Of a stretch of 64,000 bases of DNA, positions 46,501 through 59,700 are shown piece after piece. Below the pieces are notes generated by a model. It ran no database searches. It saw nothing but the letters and a program-made list of their open reading frames with translations, and was not told the DNA's origin. This DNA is from Paragordius varius (lineage: Eukaryota; Nematomorpha). Position numbers and translations under genes: made by a program. The DNA lies in NCBI GenBank assembly GCA_964247055.1, contig OZ176051.1, positions 7,936,001 through 8,000,000 on the forward strand. Reading direction: 5' to 3'. Within the stretch, counting starts at the first letter, position 1. The number at the start of each line of letters is the position of its first letter.

Positions 46501-49500
46501 TCTAAATTTTCGGAAGTAATCAATGGTTAATTAAAGATAACTCGAATAATTAATTATATGTTAAATTGATTTCTCAATAATTTTTTATATGGTTTCAATG
46601 TGAAATTTCTGATTGGACTGTTATATTTAAATGGTATCATTATTTAATCGCTATAATATTATAAAGCTATCCAAAAACGATATTGAACTGTTTATAATAA
46701 ATCCTAAACTGCTGAAAAATTTTTGTTATTTTTATCTCTTTCAAATATATTCTATTTAAGTTAGAATATATTTACTCAATTTAGAGCACACTTTCAATTA
46801 TCTTGTTTGAAATAAAGTGCCGTAATTAGAAATATTATTAGGTTAAATAATAATATACTCGGCATTTTATTCGAATTGCTTTATAAGTTGTGTAAACGGT
46901 AATGAAAAAATACACGGTTTCGATATCAATTCCTACCTTTTTCATTTATAGGTTATCTAATCAAAGTGTTAGGGAAAAGTTATTCGGACGCTTACAATCT
47001 CTTGCACGAAAAACGGCCAGGGGCTAAACCAAGCGAAAATTTTCTTCGACGTCTCAAACATTTCGAAAAAGATTTAGAGGAAGATGAACTCTTCACAAAC
47101 CTTGGAGATGATGATCTTGAAGCTTTAGCCAAAGAATTAGATTCTGACTTGGATACAAGTGAAAAATCATCGAAATCGCCTAGTCCCTCAGCCACAAAAT
47201 TTAAACCACCACCTAATACAACAAATACGAAAACTGCTTTTGTACCTAAATCTAATGCAGGTATTATACTATAATACAGTAAAAAACAAAAAAATATTTG
47301 CTTTAAAGTCTCCTTAAATTATAAATGGTTTAATAGGTATACAAATAACGTTTTCATACATCCTTTTAACCAATATTCTTAATAAACGCACCCATAATAT
47401 GCTCCTGCTGATCATCATCTGATAGTTTATGACTATTTTCGAGTTTTTATAATCATCAATTTCATTTTATTAAATATTTTTCAATATAATCAATTTGTTT
47501 ATTATGAAAATGTAAATATTAATTTAAAGTGGATTCAAAAAAATAAATTACCTCCTTACTTAAAGGGTTATGATGCGGATATTTACATGTTTTTTCACAA
47601 TCGACCTTTATTATCCGAGAAGGTTTTTAATATAGATAGATATAATTTATATTGCCTAATTCCAATAAAATCACGGTTTTAAGCATCGATATTTTTCGAA
47701 CGTGTCCTTCATTTTGATAAAAATTGATCTAGGGACTGTACAATCATCACCAATCCCAGCACCACCACCTCCCCCACCCCTTCCTAAATCGAGAACACCG
47801 TCACCCACATTCAAAAAGGGTCTGACCACTGAAAAATCTAATACAATCACTTCTGTTGCTCAATCTAAACCAAATACACCGGCTTCAAATGTAACTGCAA
47901 ACACAACAAGCTCAGTGTCAAAACCACAAGAAAATCTTATCAAAAAACCAGAAGAAGATTCTAAAAAGAAACGACTTTCACAGGTTTTATACATTACATT
48001 TTCTTAAGCGAAGTTACTAATGTATATATTGCATGAATGTTATTAACTCTTGAGTAAATCTTAAGACTCTTATCAAAATTTATTATTTAGATAAATAAAT
48101 AAGTCGTTTATCGCATGTGATATATCTTTGGTTATTGAAAATCGTGCTCAGTTGAAAATGAATGCCTCTCATAAATTTAAAAGATTTTATAGAGCTACAT
48201 AAAAGTCATAGGTTCTATTTAATTGTGTTTATAATAAAATAAATGTTTCTAAAATGATTCTAAAGGGTTCTAAAAAATGATTTTCAAGTTTCGAATGGGA
48301 AAAGTTAATACTTAAATTGATAACCCGAACCGCTTTACAAGATTTTTAATAAGCATATAAACTATAAAATATTGTTGTATGCTTTATTATAAAATAAAGG
48401 TAAATAATAAATGAATTTATAAAATATTGCTTGAGCCCATTTATACCGCAGTTCCACTAAAAGAATAATTTGCTTTAAAATTAAATTTTAATCCCTGTAT
48501 TTAGTTATGTACATTAAAAAAATATTATGCGCCAAATTCAGAGTCAAACATAGTTTTTTTTCGTATTTTTGGATACAGAAACTACCACCTTTTAGATATG
48601 TAAAATTTGGGGTCATGTTTCAAATTTGGAAAATAAATAAATGAAATTTCTAATAGTCAACTGTTTTTAAGAAAAATTTGCTATAAAATTTTTATTTATA
48701 AATCAAAATATCTTATAAGTTAGTTTTTGAAAATCTTAACTTCATATATTACTAAGGTGACCAGACGTCCCGCTTTTGGCGGGACAGTCCCGCTTTTTCA
48801 CACTTTGTCCCGCGTCCCGCTACGTTTTTGAAATGTCCCGCTTTTTCACGATTATATAAAAAAAATTTTTTTAATACAAATAAAGTTTTTTTATCCGTTT
48901 AAATTTTTTATCATTAAATATCTTTAAAATCTATATAAATTTTAAACTAAAATTTTTTATTTTTAGATAAAAATATTTATTTTTTTTCGAATTTATATCA
49001 TATGATTATACACTTTCCTTCCTACTACTACTGTGATCATTATCAAAAAGATAAATTTTTACCATAAATCGGTACCTTACACGTTTATTCCAGAAATTTA
49101 AGGTAACATAATATTTATTATACCAATTTTTTAGTTTTATTACTTCCCAACATTAGCCAAATTGATACCACAAATCGGTAGCTTATAAGACAAATTGATA
49201 CCACAAATCGGTACCTTACACGTTTATTCCAGAAAATTATGGTAATATAATATTTATATAATAGTTGTTTATAAATATGAGTACAAAAAGAGGTTGTAAC
49301 AACGATGAATTAATGAAAGATTTTCTTTTCATCAAAAAACGAAGAATGAATCATCTGTTATATGTCTTATATGCGAGGGGGAATTCACCCTAGCACATGG
49401 CGGCAAGCATGATATTACAAAGCATATGGAAACACAGAAACAGAAAAAATGTTTAGATATGGCGGCATCATTATACAAAATGAGCGATTTATATCGAAAA

Positions 49501-52500
49501 ACCGCTTTTGGAGAGGAAGAAAAGAATTTGGCACTAGCTGAGGGCGTGTTATCTTTTCACGCCGTTAATCACAATCATTCCTTTAGATCTATGGACTGTA
49601 CCTCACAGGTTATTCACACGGTATTCCATAAAAAATTTAATGTGCCCGTACAAAGGCTGAAGCCATTGTGTGCAATGTCCTTTCGCCACATGCATTTTCT
49701 GAAATACAAAAAGATTTGCTAAAAATTAATTTCTTATCTTTAACTGATGCATCAAATCACCATGAAACAAAATTACTTTAATAAGATATTTTGATTCAGC
49801 AACCGGAGTAAAAATTAAAATTTTAGATTTAATTTATCTAACTGAAAATTCCGAAATAATATTTACTTCAATATTGCATATTCTAAAAAAAAATAATTTA
49901 AAAGACAAAATTATCGCATGTTGAGCTGACAACACACCAATACGAACTTTTTTGGAAAAGCAAGAAGGGGAACAAAAAATATTTTTCACAAATTAACAAA
50001 GAATCTTAATCAAAACATTATTGGCGTTGGGTGTGTACAACGCTTACCCTTAGATGTGGAAAATGTAGTTGTTAAAATATATTCCTATTATTATATATAC
50101 ACGGTACGTGTTGAAACGCTTAAAGAATTCTGTGAAAATGCAGAAGTTCAATATCAAAAAATGCTTGGATATTGTAAAACTCGTTGGTTAGCTTTTATGC
50201 CAGCTATCGAAAGAATTATAAAAATGTATGATCCTTTAAAATCTTTTTTATCACAGGACAAATGTCATACAACTTTAAAAAATATTTTGAAAGTGATTCT
50301 TCAAAAATATGGTTAGAATTCTTGCATAATCAAGCTTCTCTCTTTCAAAATGATATTAAATTAATAGAAGGTGACAAAATTTCGGCAATCGGAGTAGCCA
50401 ATGAAGTTAGTAACCTAAAATTCCAATGTCAAGAACGGTTAAAAAATAATTTTATACCATATTCGCAATATAATAATTTAGAAAAACAAGGCTTAATAAA
50501 TCGCCAAGATATCCTATACCATATAAAAATGTTTTATACAAACTGTAAAGATTATTTGGAAGACTGGACGACGCAATACAATGAAATTGATCATTTTCAT
50601 TGGATAACATTAAAATCAGAATTTAATTGGTGCGATGTTCAAAAATCGTTTGATTATATCTGCTCCCAAAAATTTTCAAAAAACAATCTTTCAGAAAATG
50701 ATCTTTTTTCTGAAGTATCATTAGTTTAAAGATATATTAATAATGAAAAACTTATGTGGACAAAAGAAAAATATACAGCAGAAAAGAAATGGTTGGAAAT
50801 ATTTCATCATTTTGAAGCCAACTATATATACAATAATATTTTAATTGTGGAATTTGCCCTATCTTTCCTGGAACCAACGCTGCTACTGAGCGCGTTCAAA
50901 TTTAAATGTTGAAACTTTGAAGGCCGTTTTATCTGTCAAATATAATTTGAGAAATTCTTGTGAAGACTTCTACAATATTTTAAAAAATGATGACAATCTG
51001 CTAAAGCATTAACTCAAACAAAAAATATATCAAAGAATAAAATATTTTCTTTAAAGTTTTTATGTTACAAAATAAACAAAATTACTTAAAATATTGTATA
51101 AGTCTTCATAATTTGTCAAATTATATTGGAACACATAAAATTGCTTTTATTCAACATTTAAATTTGATTCCGTGTCCTTACTTAATTTACTGTGAAAAAA
51201 CGCGTTCAATAGCAGTGGTTCAGGTAAAGATAATGCAAATTCTACAATTAAAATATTATTGTATGGAACATAATTTGTTTAAAAATGATTATTTTAACCA
51301 TTTCTACCCTACGTATTTTTTTCTGTTGTCCATAATATAAGTTTTCATTCAATATATTTATTTAATAATGAGACTTCATAAAAAAGTGTCATTGTCCACC
51401 GTCTTGTCTTCCATATAATCGTTTCTGTTTGTATAAAACATTATAATTTGGCTATTCACTGAGCCTTGTTTTTCTGGATGCATAATATTGCGATTAGGTA
51501 ATGGTACAAAATTATCTAACTTTTTTGACTTAGAATTTTGACCTTTGTCCTGTGATAAAAAATAGGATTCTAGGAGATCACATTTTTATAAATATTTCAA
51601 TCGCTGGCAAAAGAGCTAACCACAGTTCTACAATATCCAAGCATTTTAACATCTATATTTTCCACATCCAGGGGTAACAAATCAGTAGCTGTTTGAATAG
51701 CGTTGTGTATCTGCCAATAATGTTTTGATTAAAATTATTCGCTAAATTGTTAAAAATATTTTTTGTGCCGCTTCTTCTATCACCCAGCGCACTTTGTGAT
51801 GATTTCGTCTTTATTATTTTTTTCTAGATTATTTCAATCACTTCACCCTTTGTTCGAGCACATGTAAATTTATTGAATAAGATACAAACGACCTGTGAAG
51901 TACAAATTTTTTTACATTTATAATGTATTTGTGTTAAAAATAAATAAATATTACAATAAATTTTTTGTATAAAAATTTTTGGTTATACCCCCCAATGACC
52001 CCCCTCTCAGATTTGTCCCGCTTTTTCCTTCAAAAAATCTGGTCACCTTATATATTACATATGTGAATAATCGATCGGTATCCTATGAAATAAATCATAA
52101 GAGAGAATTTATAACAAAATTTTAAAATATTTTATATTTTGAATCTAAAATATACATTTAAATATAAAAAAGGCTTCCATTAAAAGTCTTATTTTTGCAT
52201 TTCATGAGTTGGAAGGGTCGGGTCGATCACGGTTTTACCTCAAAAAGTTCAGAAACTAGGACAAAAATCAAGCGTTTTCTGATGCTTTATATAGATTTTT
52301 ATATTTTAAAATTTCCATATAAAATATAAATTTTTGAGGTCTTTTTTGATTTTTCCATTTTAGACGTTTTATTTTATAGATGTCGAATATCGACACAAGT
52401 TTATGTATTATGGAGTTTACAATCAACTAAAGTTTTGTCAATTTGATTTACCAATAAATTTTATAACATTGTTAAAAAAAGGCTTTTGCCTAAATTCAGT

Positions 52501-53024
52501 TTTGTATATTATTCTCCTATTATTCAACGTTTCTAAGTAGGTCTTTCTAAAAGACGAAAATTAGTTGTGGACTCTAAATTAGGCTAATTAAAAAACTATC
52601 ATAAAAACTATCTTTTTATGACTAATACAATAACCTTCACACCTAACCTATTAATTGTTCCATAAATTTTTGTTATTAACCATCTATCATTAACCGACAT
52701 TAACATGTATGTATCAATTGATAAATTTTGCACATAAAGCTTACACCATCTAACATCAAACCCACTAACACATCTGCATCGTATGCTGCAACAAATAAAT
52801 TTAACCAAAATAAAAACTTAACAACATATAATAATAATCCTTCTACAGCTCGGGGGCTACAAACCAGCTTGGGGCTGAATAAAGCAGGACAAAAAGACAA
52901 TACAAAATCTATCAAAAGATCTAATTCTTCATCTAGTTCCTCGTCAAGCTCTGATACATCATCAACAACATCGAATTCAAGTAGTTCATCATCCACCTCA
53001 ATATCTAGCAATAGTTCAAAATAA
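43549..53024 (+). CDS. Beta-thymosin + DUSP-like pseudophosphatase
   Basis: Eight exons (43549-43670, 45056-45375, 45534-45755, 45835-45956, 46062-46224, 46952-47260, 47733-47983, 52740-53024) join in phase to give 597 aa. Residues about 7-30 (FLKDIENFSKNRLRKVQTK) match the actin-binding helix and LKKT/V motif of beta-thymosin/WH2 peptides. A disordered, Pro-rich linker follows (DKAPPPPPIIKAP). Next is a dual-specificity phosphatase fold from LPGIVMG through GVTHVLNFLP, FDFIDEAKKY and GYLIKVLGKSYSDAYNLLHEKRP. Its active-site loop reads FCNENESISS instead of HCxxGxSRS: Cys is present, but His, Gly and Arg are lost, so catalysis is unlikely. The tail has AKELDSDL-type acidic stretches, a PAPPPPPPLPKSRTP profilin/SH3-type site and a final Ser-rich run. 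Intron 7 (4.8 kb) holds an hAT transposon. A role in actin regulation is inferred. Confidence 0.8.
43897..44110. mobile_element. Short hAT-type MITE in intron 1
   Basis: A 214 bp element with inverted ends CAGGGGTGTTCAACAACCTG and GTGTTGACCCCTG. It is flanked by near-identical 8 bp sequences, CGCTAAAC (43889-43896) and CTCTAAAC (44111-44118). An 8 bp target duplication and CAGGGGTG-type ends are characteristic of hAT elements. It has no coding capacity. Confidence 0.75.
44380..44469 (-). CDS. Candidate terminal exon, basic peptide
   Basis: After a TTTTAG acceptor (minus strand), 29 codons run open to TAA: a polar start, then VKRKRGKKTRPKCYKKC-stop. The region is less AT-rich than its flanks. 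It lies antisense in intron 1 of the pseudophosphatase gene. No upstream exon was found and no family is recognised, so it may be chance. Confidence 0.25.
   Translation of the reverse strand, partial: HNRSDSLEKHNNVKRKRGKKTRPKCYKKC
49277..51030 (+). pseudogene. Broken hAT transposase
   Basis: Coding remnants appear in shifting frames from ATG 49277. They read MSTKRGCNNDELMKDFLF, then LSFHAVNHNHSFRSMDCTSQ (about 49550), then VQYQKMLGYCKTRWLAFMPA (about 50148), then an open 150-codon stretch (50262-50729), and finally the C-terminal dimerisation region near 50850-51000 (EFALSFLEPT, SCEDFYNILKNDDNLL). The order and motifs fit hAT transposases with a C-terminal hATC domain. At least four frameshifts or stops make it non-functional, so any mobility would need a transposase from elsewhere. 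Confidence 0.8.
51550..51780 (-). pseudogene. Inverted transposase fragment inside hAT
   Basis: On the minus strand this stretch repeats part of the transposase seen at 50000-50270. TTTTAATCAAAACATTATTGGC, TTACCCCTGGATGTGGAAAA and ATGCTTGGATATTGTAGAAC match the plus-strand counterparts in order but with differences. The element's 3' part is therefore rearranged, by inversion-duplication or by insertion of a related copy. Confidence 0.7.
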
Positions 53025-53717
53025 TTGATCCTACTTTTTTTTCCTACATACTAACTAACTACAATTACGATTGATTTGACGAATAAAATGCAATACTGTT
53101 GTGTGATATACATTTTTTTAGACATAAGTCCATATCTTTTGAAAATTTATCACAATCTTGAATACATTAGTAATCATACATTGCTAGTTTTTATTTAAAT
53201 ATTGCCACATAGCATATGGAGCTAAGAGCCTTATTAATAGCAGTAAAAAGCGAAAAATATTTTTAAGCCAATTTTACTGACCTTTTTTATATATGCTATT
53301 AGTTAATAATTAATGAAAAACTAGCAATGTATCCTCCAGTGATGAATATAATATTTTTAAAAAGTTTAAAATTCGGTGCTAAAAGTCCCAACTTATTACA
53401 TATTATCTTAGAAAAATATTATTAATAATTAGTATATAATTTATTAATGTACTTTTGAAGCATCACAACAAACACAATCATGTATAAACTAGCTCATTGA
53501 ATATAAATACGCAATATTTCTATGCAATACTTTTTGGTAAAAATTAAATAAATGAATGACTCAATAATAATCAAACATTTTAATGAAGGGGATGTGTAGT
53601 AACCAATTGTTCATTCTCCGTAACATGATCAGATATCTAAAATGTACAAATATTAATTTTTTCAAATATAATTTTCATTGCATAAAATTATATATTGAAA
53701 TCGTAGGGTAAACCAAA
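53025..53717. other. Convergent intergenic region
   Basis: Lies between the stop codons of the pseudophosphatase (+) and ACADVL (-) genes, which converge. It holds both 3' UTRs. A box near 53190-53330 (CTAGTTTTT, GCCACATAGCATATGG) resembles 37679-37790 in the claudin-like intron 2, another small dispersed repeat. Confidence 0.5.
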
Positions 53718-56700
53718 TTATACTTGCTTATAGAGAAAAAATTTCCCTCCATCATCACTTTTTATTGATTTATCAATGGCATTTTCTTTAATTTGTAATA
53801 ATGCGCGTTGTATATCTTCATGAGCATCCATACAAAAAACTTGAACCAATTTTAATTCCAGCGGTGCTGTTGGATAATTTTTTTGTAAGCCTAATATGTT
53901 TGGAATAGATTAAAATACTTGTATAATTTTAAGAAAAGAGTAATAAAAATAGAATAAAATTTTATATCACAATATTTCTTCAAAAGCTAAAAGACAAAAA
54001 GGATGTATTAAAACCTAGTCTCGTCGTTGTACTCATTCCTTTCCATTTTTTAAAAAAGTGTTCTTTATATATTTCTGATGGAATTACATTCCAAAATATA
54101 TTTTTACATAAATGGAAAACAAAATTATTTTCTTCTAAATAAAGCGTTTAAAACAGTTTTTAGAAATCGATAAATCGTGATCACAAGATGCAATGTTTGA
54201 ACAGCACTGTAGTATAACCATTTGACTTAAAAGACTCTGTAAATATTTTCTTTCTATTCAAAACGTTTTCAACTCAATATAAACTCAATTGCATCAATCG
54301 TACTAAAAGTGTGGTACAAAGTTACACCACATCTATGAAACAAAGTGCTACACAATAATATAATGCCTTATTACAATCAAAGTGTTTTTTATGGCTTACA
54401 TATAATTTATATTTTTTTTGAAACTTACAATAAACTTCCATATTTTATTACGTTAACAAAAAATTTCGATTTTTTTCCTGATATTTAGACAGTTTTTTCT
54501 TTTAAAGTCTAATTATTTCTCGAACGAGTCTAATTTTTAAAATATATATCATCATTTTATTTGAAATGGCAAAAATGATATTGTTAATCGTAAAAATTAA
54601 TAAGAAATTAGTTAAACATTTGCTGTCCAACATTTAAAGCTTTCAATAATAATTATACCTTCTCTAAAGACATATCGTCAAGATAATGCGAATCATGCCT
54701 TTAATATATATTTAACATATAACAAATGCTTATCTGTTCAAAGTTTTTTTAGTTTATTCGAATATATAGGGTTTATTAAGAACTAGACCATTACACTCAA
54801 TATATTATCTTATAAAATAAGGCTATACTTAGATTTTTAATCATAAAATTTCAAATGTCTATAAAGTAAAAACCCTTTTATGTAATACATATTATATATT
54901 TACTCATAACTAATCGAGACAAACAAGTAGTGGCTGTGAATAGGAGTGAAGCGGCTTCAGCAAACCTAATTAAGGAAAATTCATCATGTGTAAAAGGTTC
55001 CTTAACAAGGGCACGTCCATTCCCCTTAACCAACAAGTAATATTGAGCAAAAAAAGCAAATTGTGTAGCATCTCGTAGCAAGGTGCGTTGACATTGGCGG
55101 ACAATATTTATGGCTTATCAAAGATAATGTATGTAAAATAGTATTGCATATGTGATGGATTGAATTTTTTTGGAAAAGTATTATATAAGAAAGCACCTTA
55201 TCCACAATCAAATTAGTATTGAAACTAGGGTTGTGCATTTGACTGCTTTTTCAAAAAAGGCCAGACCCAGTCAGACCATGGTCATGACCAGTCATGACCA
55301 CTTTTTACATAAATAAATATCATGCATTGGATTGTGATTGTTCTAGATTGCGTATCACTAATGTCATTTTTTTCTTAAAAGTTTGTATTAATTTTTTTGA
55401 TATTTCTTACAAAAATTTTAAATCGAATTTAATCAGGAACTTGTTTGCAAATAAATTTTGCCACATGTTTGTGGTCTTTTAAATCTTCAATACATAGCTT
55501 TTAATACTGTATATTTCAAATAAAATTTTGCCTATTTTGTTTTACTCTTTCTTTCAATTAAATATCCAATTAGTTTTTCATTTTAATGGTTTAGGTATAT
55601 GGAATAATTGCATATTTTGCAAAGTGGATTGTTTTGTTTTTCGAAATAACTGGATATGCCTAAATGCTAATGTTATAAGGATGCATGTTTAACAAATTTA
55701 TATTGTTAAATAAGCATATTTAAAAATTTTATTTATATTTTTTATAAAATATAAAAAACAATAAAATCTTACTATCTCTCTTCCAAAAAAATTTACCAGC
55801 AATTTTCCAAACAACAGCTGTTTTTTAAATTACCATGGTCAAAATAAATAGTCACTGACCTGGTCATGACCCGGTCAAATGACTGGGTCATGACTTTGTC
55901 AGCACAACCCTAAGACCCGGTCAAATGACTGGGTCATGACTTTGTCAGCACAACCCTAATTTGTAACGTTGTGTAAGTAAAAGAGACAAACTAAAATTCC
56001 AAAAAAATATGTAAAAGCTAAAAATATTTAAGTGCATGTGGTTATCAAAACACTACCAATCTTGCATGTTTAAAAATATATATAAAAATTTAAAGTTACA
56101 GAAAAAGCGTCTATCAATATAAATTTAATGTTTTATGTCGTCTTCATGCATAATTTATCAAAAAATTATTTAAATAAAAACATTACCATTTTGTGGTAGA
56201 GATGTAAAGTTTTCATGTAACAATGATACATGCACTTTGTTGAAAGAATCTTGGAATGGCTGCAATGGTAAATTCATTGGACTAAACATAAAAATATATT
56301 TTTTAAAAATTACATAAATTTAATAATAATAATTGAATAAAAAATAAAATTTAAAATAAATCTTACTATCTTAGCCATTTCTTTAGTTCAGGCAATAGAA
56401 GGCTAAAATTACCAAAAGGATTTTTCATACTTTTTTGCATGTTCATAAGATATGTTCCAGCATACTAGGAATCAAAGGGAATAAAGGTATATAATAAAAA
56501 CTATAATCAATTTGCTTTTGTATAAAATATATAAATATAACCATAAAAAACGATTAATAGATTCCAATATAAGAATATTGTGCTCAAGATCGTATACAAA
56601 ATCTGAGATAATTTAATAATCATATATAAGCGTTAAAAAATGCAAATTGTACATATTTAATCATACTTGTAGGCCACCCAAACCAATAAAAACTTTAAGA

Positions 56701-59700
56701 ATTTCGGAAGTTCCTTCAAAAATACGGAAAATGCGCAAATCTCTAAGTACTCTTTCCAAACCAGTGGAAGTCATAAATCCGTTTCCACCATGAATCTGAA
56801 TGGCCTCATCAACGATATACCAAGCAAACTCCTATGATAATTAGTGTATTTATGTATGCAGGAACTAAAATCTTTTAATTATATATGTGTTTAGAATATT
56901 AACACTCTTTACAACATTTCAATACTCTCGTTTTATCAAAATTAGGGGTAGTACGCATGAATACAAATACTAAATCTAATCAGGTGAAAATAAAAAGGTA
57001 ATAAAAATAATTTAACTTAGGGTAATATCTTTTATAAACTAAAACTATTCATATTTCATTAGGAAGTTTGTAAACAATTTGTAATCTCATATATATATAT
57101 TCGCTTTGTAGCATTTAAACCCCAAATATTATAATGTTATTATACCGAGGCTAACATCTTAACCACGGCCGCTTCCAATTGATAATCTCCAGTATTTTCG
57201 GCCGTCGTCATTTTAGTAGCGTTAGATGATTTCTCCCCCAATTTTTCTTGGTCCATAATACCTGCAAGGGCATAGGAAATACTTTCAAGCGCATATTGTT
57301 TAGCTGACATTCGAGCCAATTTTTCTTGTATGGCCCCATAACTAGCTATGGGTTTGCCCTCAAACTGAACGCGATTCCGGGCAAATTGTGCACTGGCGGT
57401 TATAACGGCTCGACTGAGTCCAGCTAAGGCAGCACCCATCCCAAAACGCCCATTGTTCAATACGCTCATGGCTATTTTGAAGCCCTGTCCAGGGCGTCCG
57501 ATTAAATTTTCAACGGGTACCTGGGTGAATATGTAGCATAGTATTAACATCTAAAAAAACCACCTATTATATGAGGCGTAAGATTCAAACCCCCTTTTTT
57601 GCATAAACATTTAAAGAATACAGGTTCCTCATCATCAGTAATTAGAGCCTTTTTATATGCACTTAGCTTTGTACTGATAAATTTTCGACCCCTATATGAA
57701 TGTGTGTAATAATAACAATTTTAAAAAATCCAATTTAGAGGCACATTTAATTTTTGTTAATAGGGCTGGACCTAATATATGCAAACATGTCGTTTAAAAG
57801 TATCCCTTCTTTTTTGCATCGTTTGAAATTTAATAAACACGCACTTTTTACCAGTCGGCGTAAGGGGGCTGATGCACCGGGTGCCATAGGCGAAGCGCCG
57901 AATTTTAATAATTTTAATTTTATTTCAAAAAAATAGGTATTTTAATTATTATTTTAAATGAGCATAAAATAATTCATTTATAATTGGTTATGACCACGGT
58001 TTGAATTTGATTATTATTTTAAAAATGCAAGCGGTTGCATGTAAAGGGAGGGGCGAAATGCAAGCTAAGCCTCTGTTATCGATAGAGCTCTTTTTACAAT
58101 AAATTAAATTATTTATAAAAAAATCATAAATGTCTTGGTAATTTAACTCTAACTCAGCATTAACTATACAAAAATTGAAAAAATATTGTTTTAAATAAAA
58201 AAAGCTGATATAAAGAATATTATTACGATAACATCGTCAAAGTAAACTTCTGCAGTGTTCGATGCTTTAATACCCATTTTCTTTTCTGGTTTCCCATTCG
58301 TGACACCACCAAATTTTCGTTCCACAATAAAAGCGCATATATCTTTGTAACTATTTGTGACATTTTTTTCTATTGATTTTAACAATTTATTATAATAGAT
58401 AGGGTGTAAAGCCGTTAAATATATGTTTATTATGAAATGTTATTAAATTTTGAAAATTTATTACGTAAAAGATATATAAAATTAGCAATCTGGACTTGAT
58501 ATATACCATTTACGATTCAAATTCACTCTTTAATTCAAATGGCATAATTTATTATTTTTCGGTTTCATATTAATTTTAAACGTAATTACTTTTTTTAAAA
58601 CATAAAAAAATATAGGTGATTTTTAATCTAATACATAATTTATTTTAGGGTCAATTTGTTGTTCAAGGATGAATTTGAATTGTTTAATGGTGAATTTGAA
58701 TTGTTTAAGGGAGAATTTAAACGGTAAATAGTTTATATGAATAAGTACTCACTCGTTCTAAATTTTTGAATAATGCACCAAGTCATGCAAAATAGTATAT
58801 GAAATTTCTGGTAAATGCAACAAATTTTAATATAACTAATTGTGCTTTTTATCGGGTTAAGTACAACAACATCTCTTATATATTATTAAAATAAAGCATT
58901 TTTTTATCTATTTATAATAAGTCAATGATTAAACATATTCAACAAGAATAAAATTACCTTCAGCAAGATTCGTAGGTTGTTTATGATTCAAAAAATTATC
59001 TTTTGCTGTTGAACATCCTGGTACACGTGCAAAAACAGTAAATATTTCAGCAATGCCCCCATTACTTATCCATATTTTAGAACCTTTAAGTCTAAATGAT
59101 GTAATGTGTCCTGAATCATCGTTGCGTATAGGAGTGGCTATGGTTTGAATGCTAGCCGCATCAGATCCAGACCCAGGTTCCGTCAAACAAAATGCTGCAA
59201 TAGTTTTACCCTGTGCTAAATCAGGGAGGTATTTAGCTTTTTGTTCGTCTGTCCCATATAGGAGGATGGCTTTAAAACCTAGTGGGTAATATATATAAGT
59301 GGGTTAAAACTAGAAATTTTTAAGGAAGCATTTTTTGGTCCATAATTTTATTTATGTAATGCAATGATGAAAAGTAGCTCAATCACCTTTCTTCCTTATT
59401 TTGAATCAAAATAATAAGTTATAATTTAATAAAATATATGTCCATAAAAATTTTAAATTTGTAAGTGTCTCTTAATTATTGTAATAGCATTAAAACTTGG
59501 AAATTATTAATGCTTTCTTAATTTACATGAATATCAAAGATAGCATTAATTAGTATAATTTGAATTTCAAGCGCATTATTGAAAAAACGTTATTGAAACG
59601 TGAAAAAATTAACTGACCATGACTTGCATTCTAATTGAAACTAATCACAGTTATTTAACATGCGCTACAGTTACATATACAATACTTAACATATTGATGA

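Larger units (their letters stand above)
48753..52050 (+). mobile_element. hAT-superfamily DNA transposon, 3.3 kb
   Basis: The left end TAAGGTGACCAG and right end CTGGTCACCTTA form a perfect 12 bp terminal inverted repeat. The element is flanked by an exact 8 bp target duplication TATATTAC (48745-48752 and 52051-52058), the hAT hallmark. Both ends carry clusters of GTCCCGC(TTTTTC) words just inside the repeat. It sits in intron 7 of the pseudophosphatase gene in the same orientation as that gene. The transposase inside is broken. Confidence 0.93.

Noticed and set aside
46992-47195. Ser/Lys-rich minus-strand frame
   Set aside because: Antisense of the sixth pseudophosphatase exon.
52700-53011. 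Acidic Asp/Glu/Leu-rich minus-strand frame
   Set aside because: Antisense of the Ser-rich last exon of the pseudophosphatase gene.
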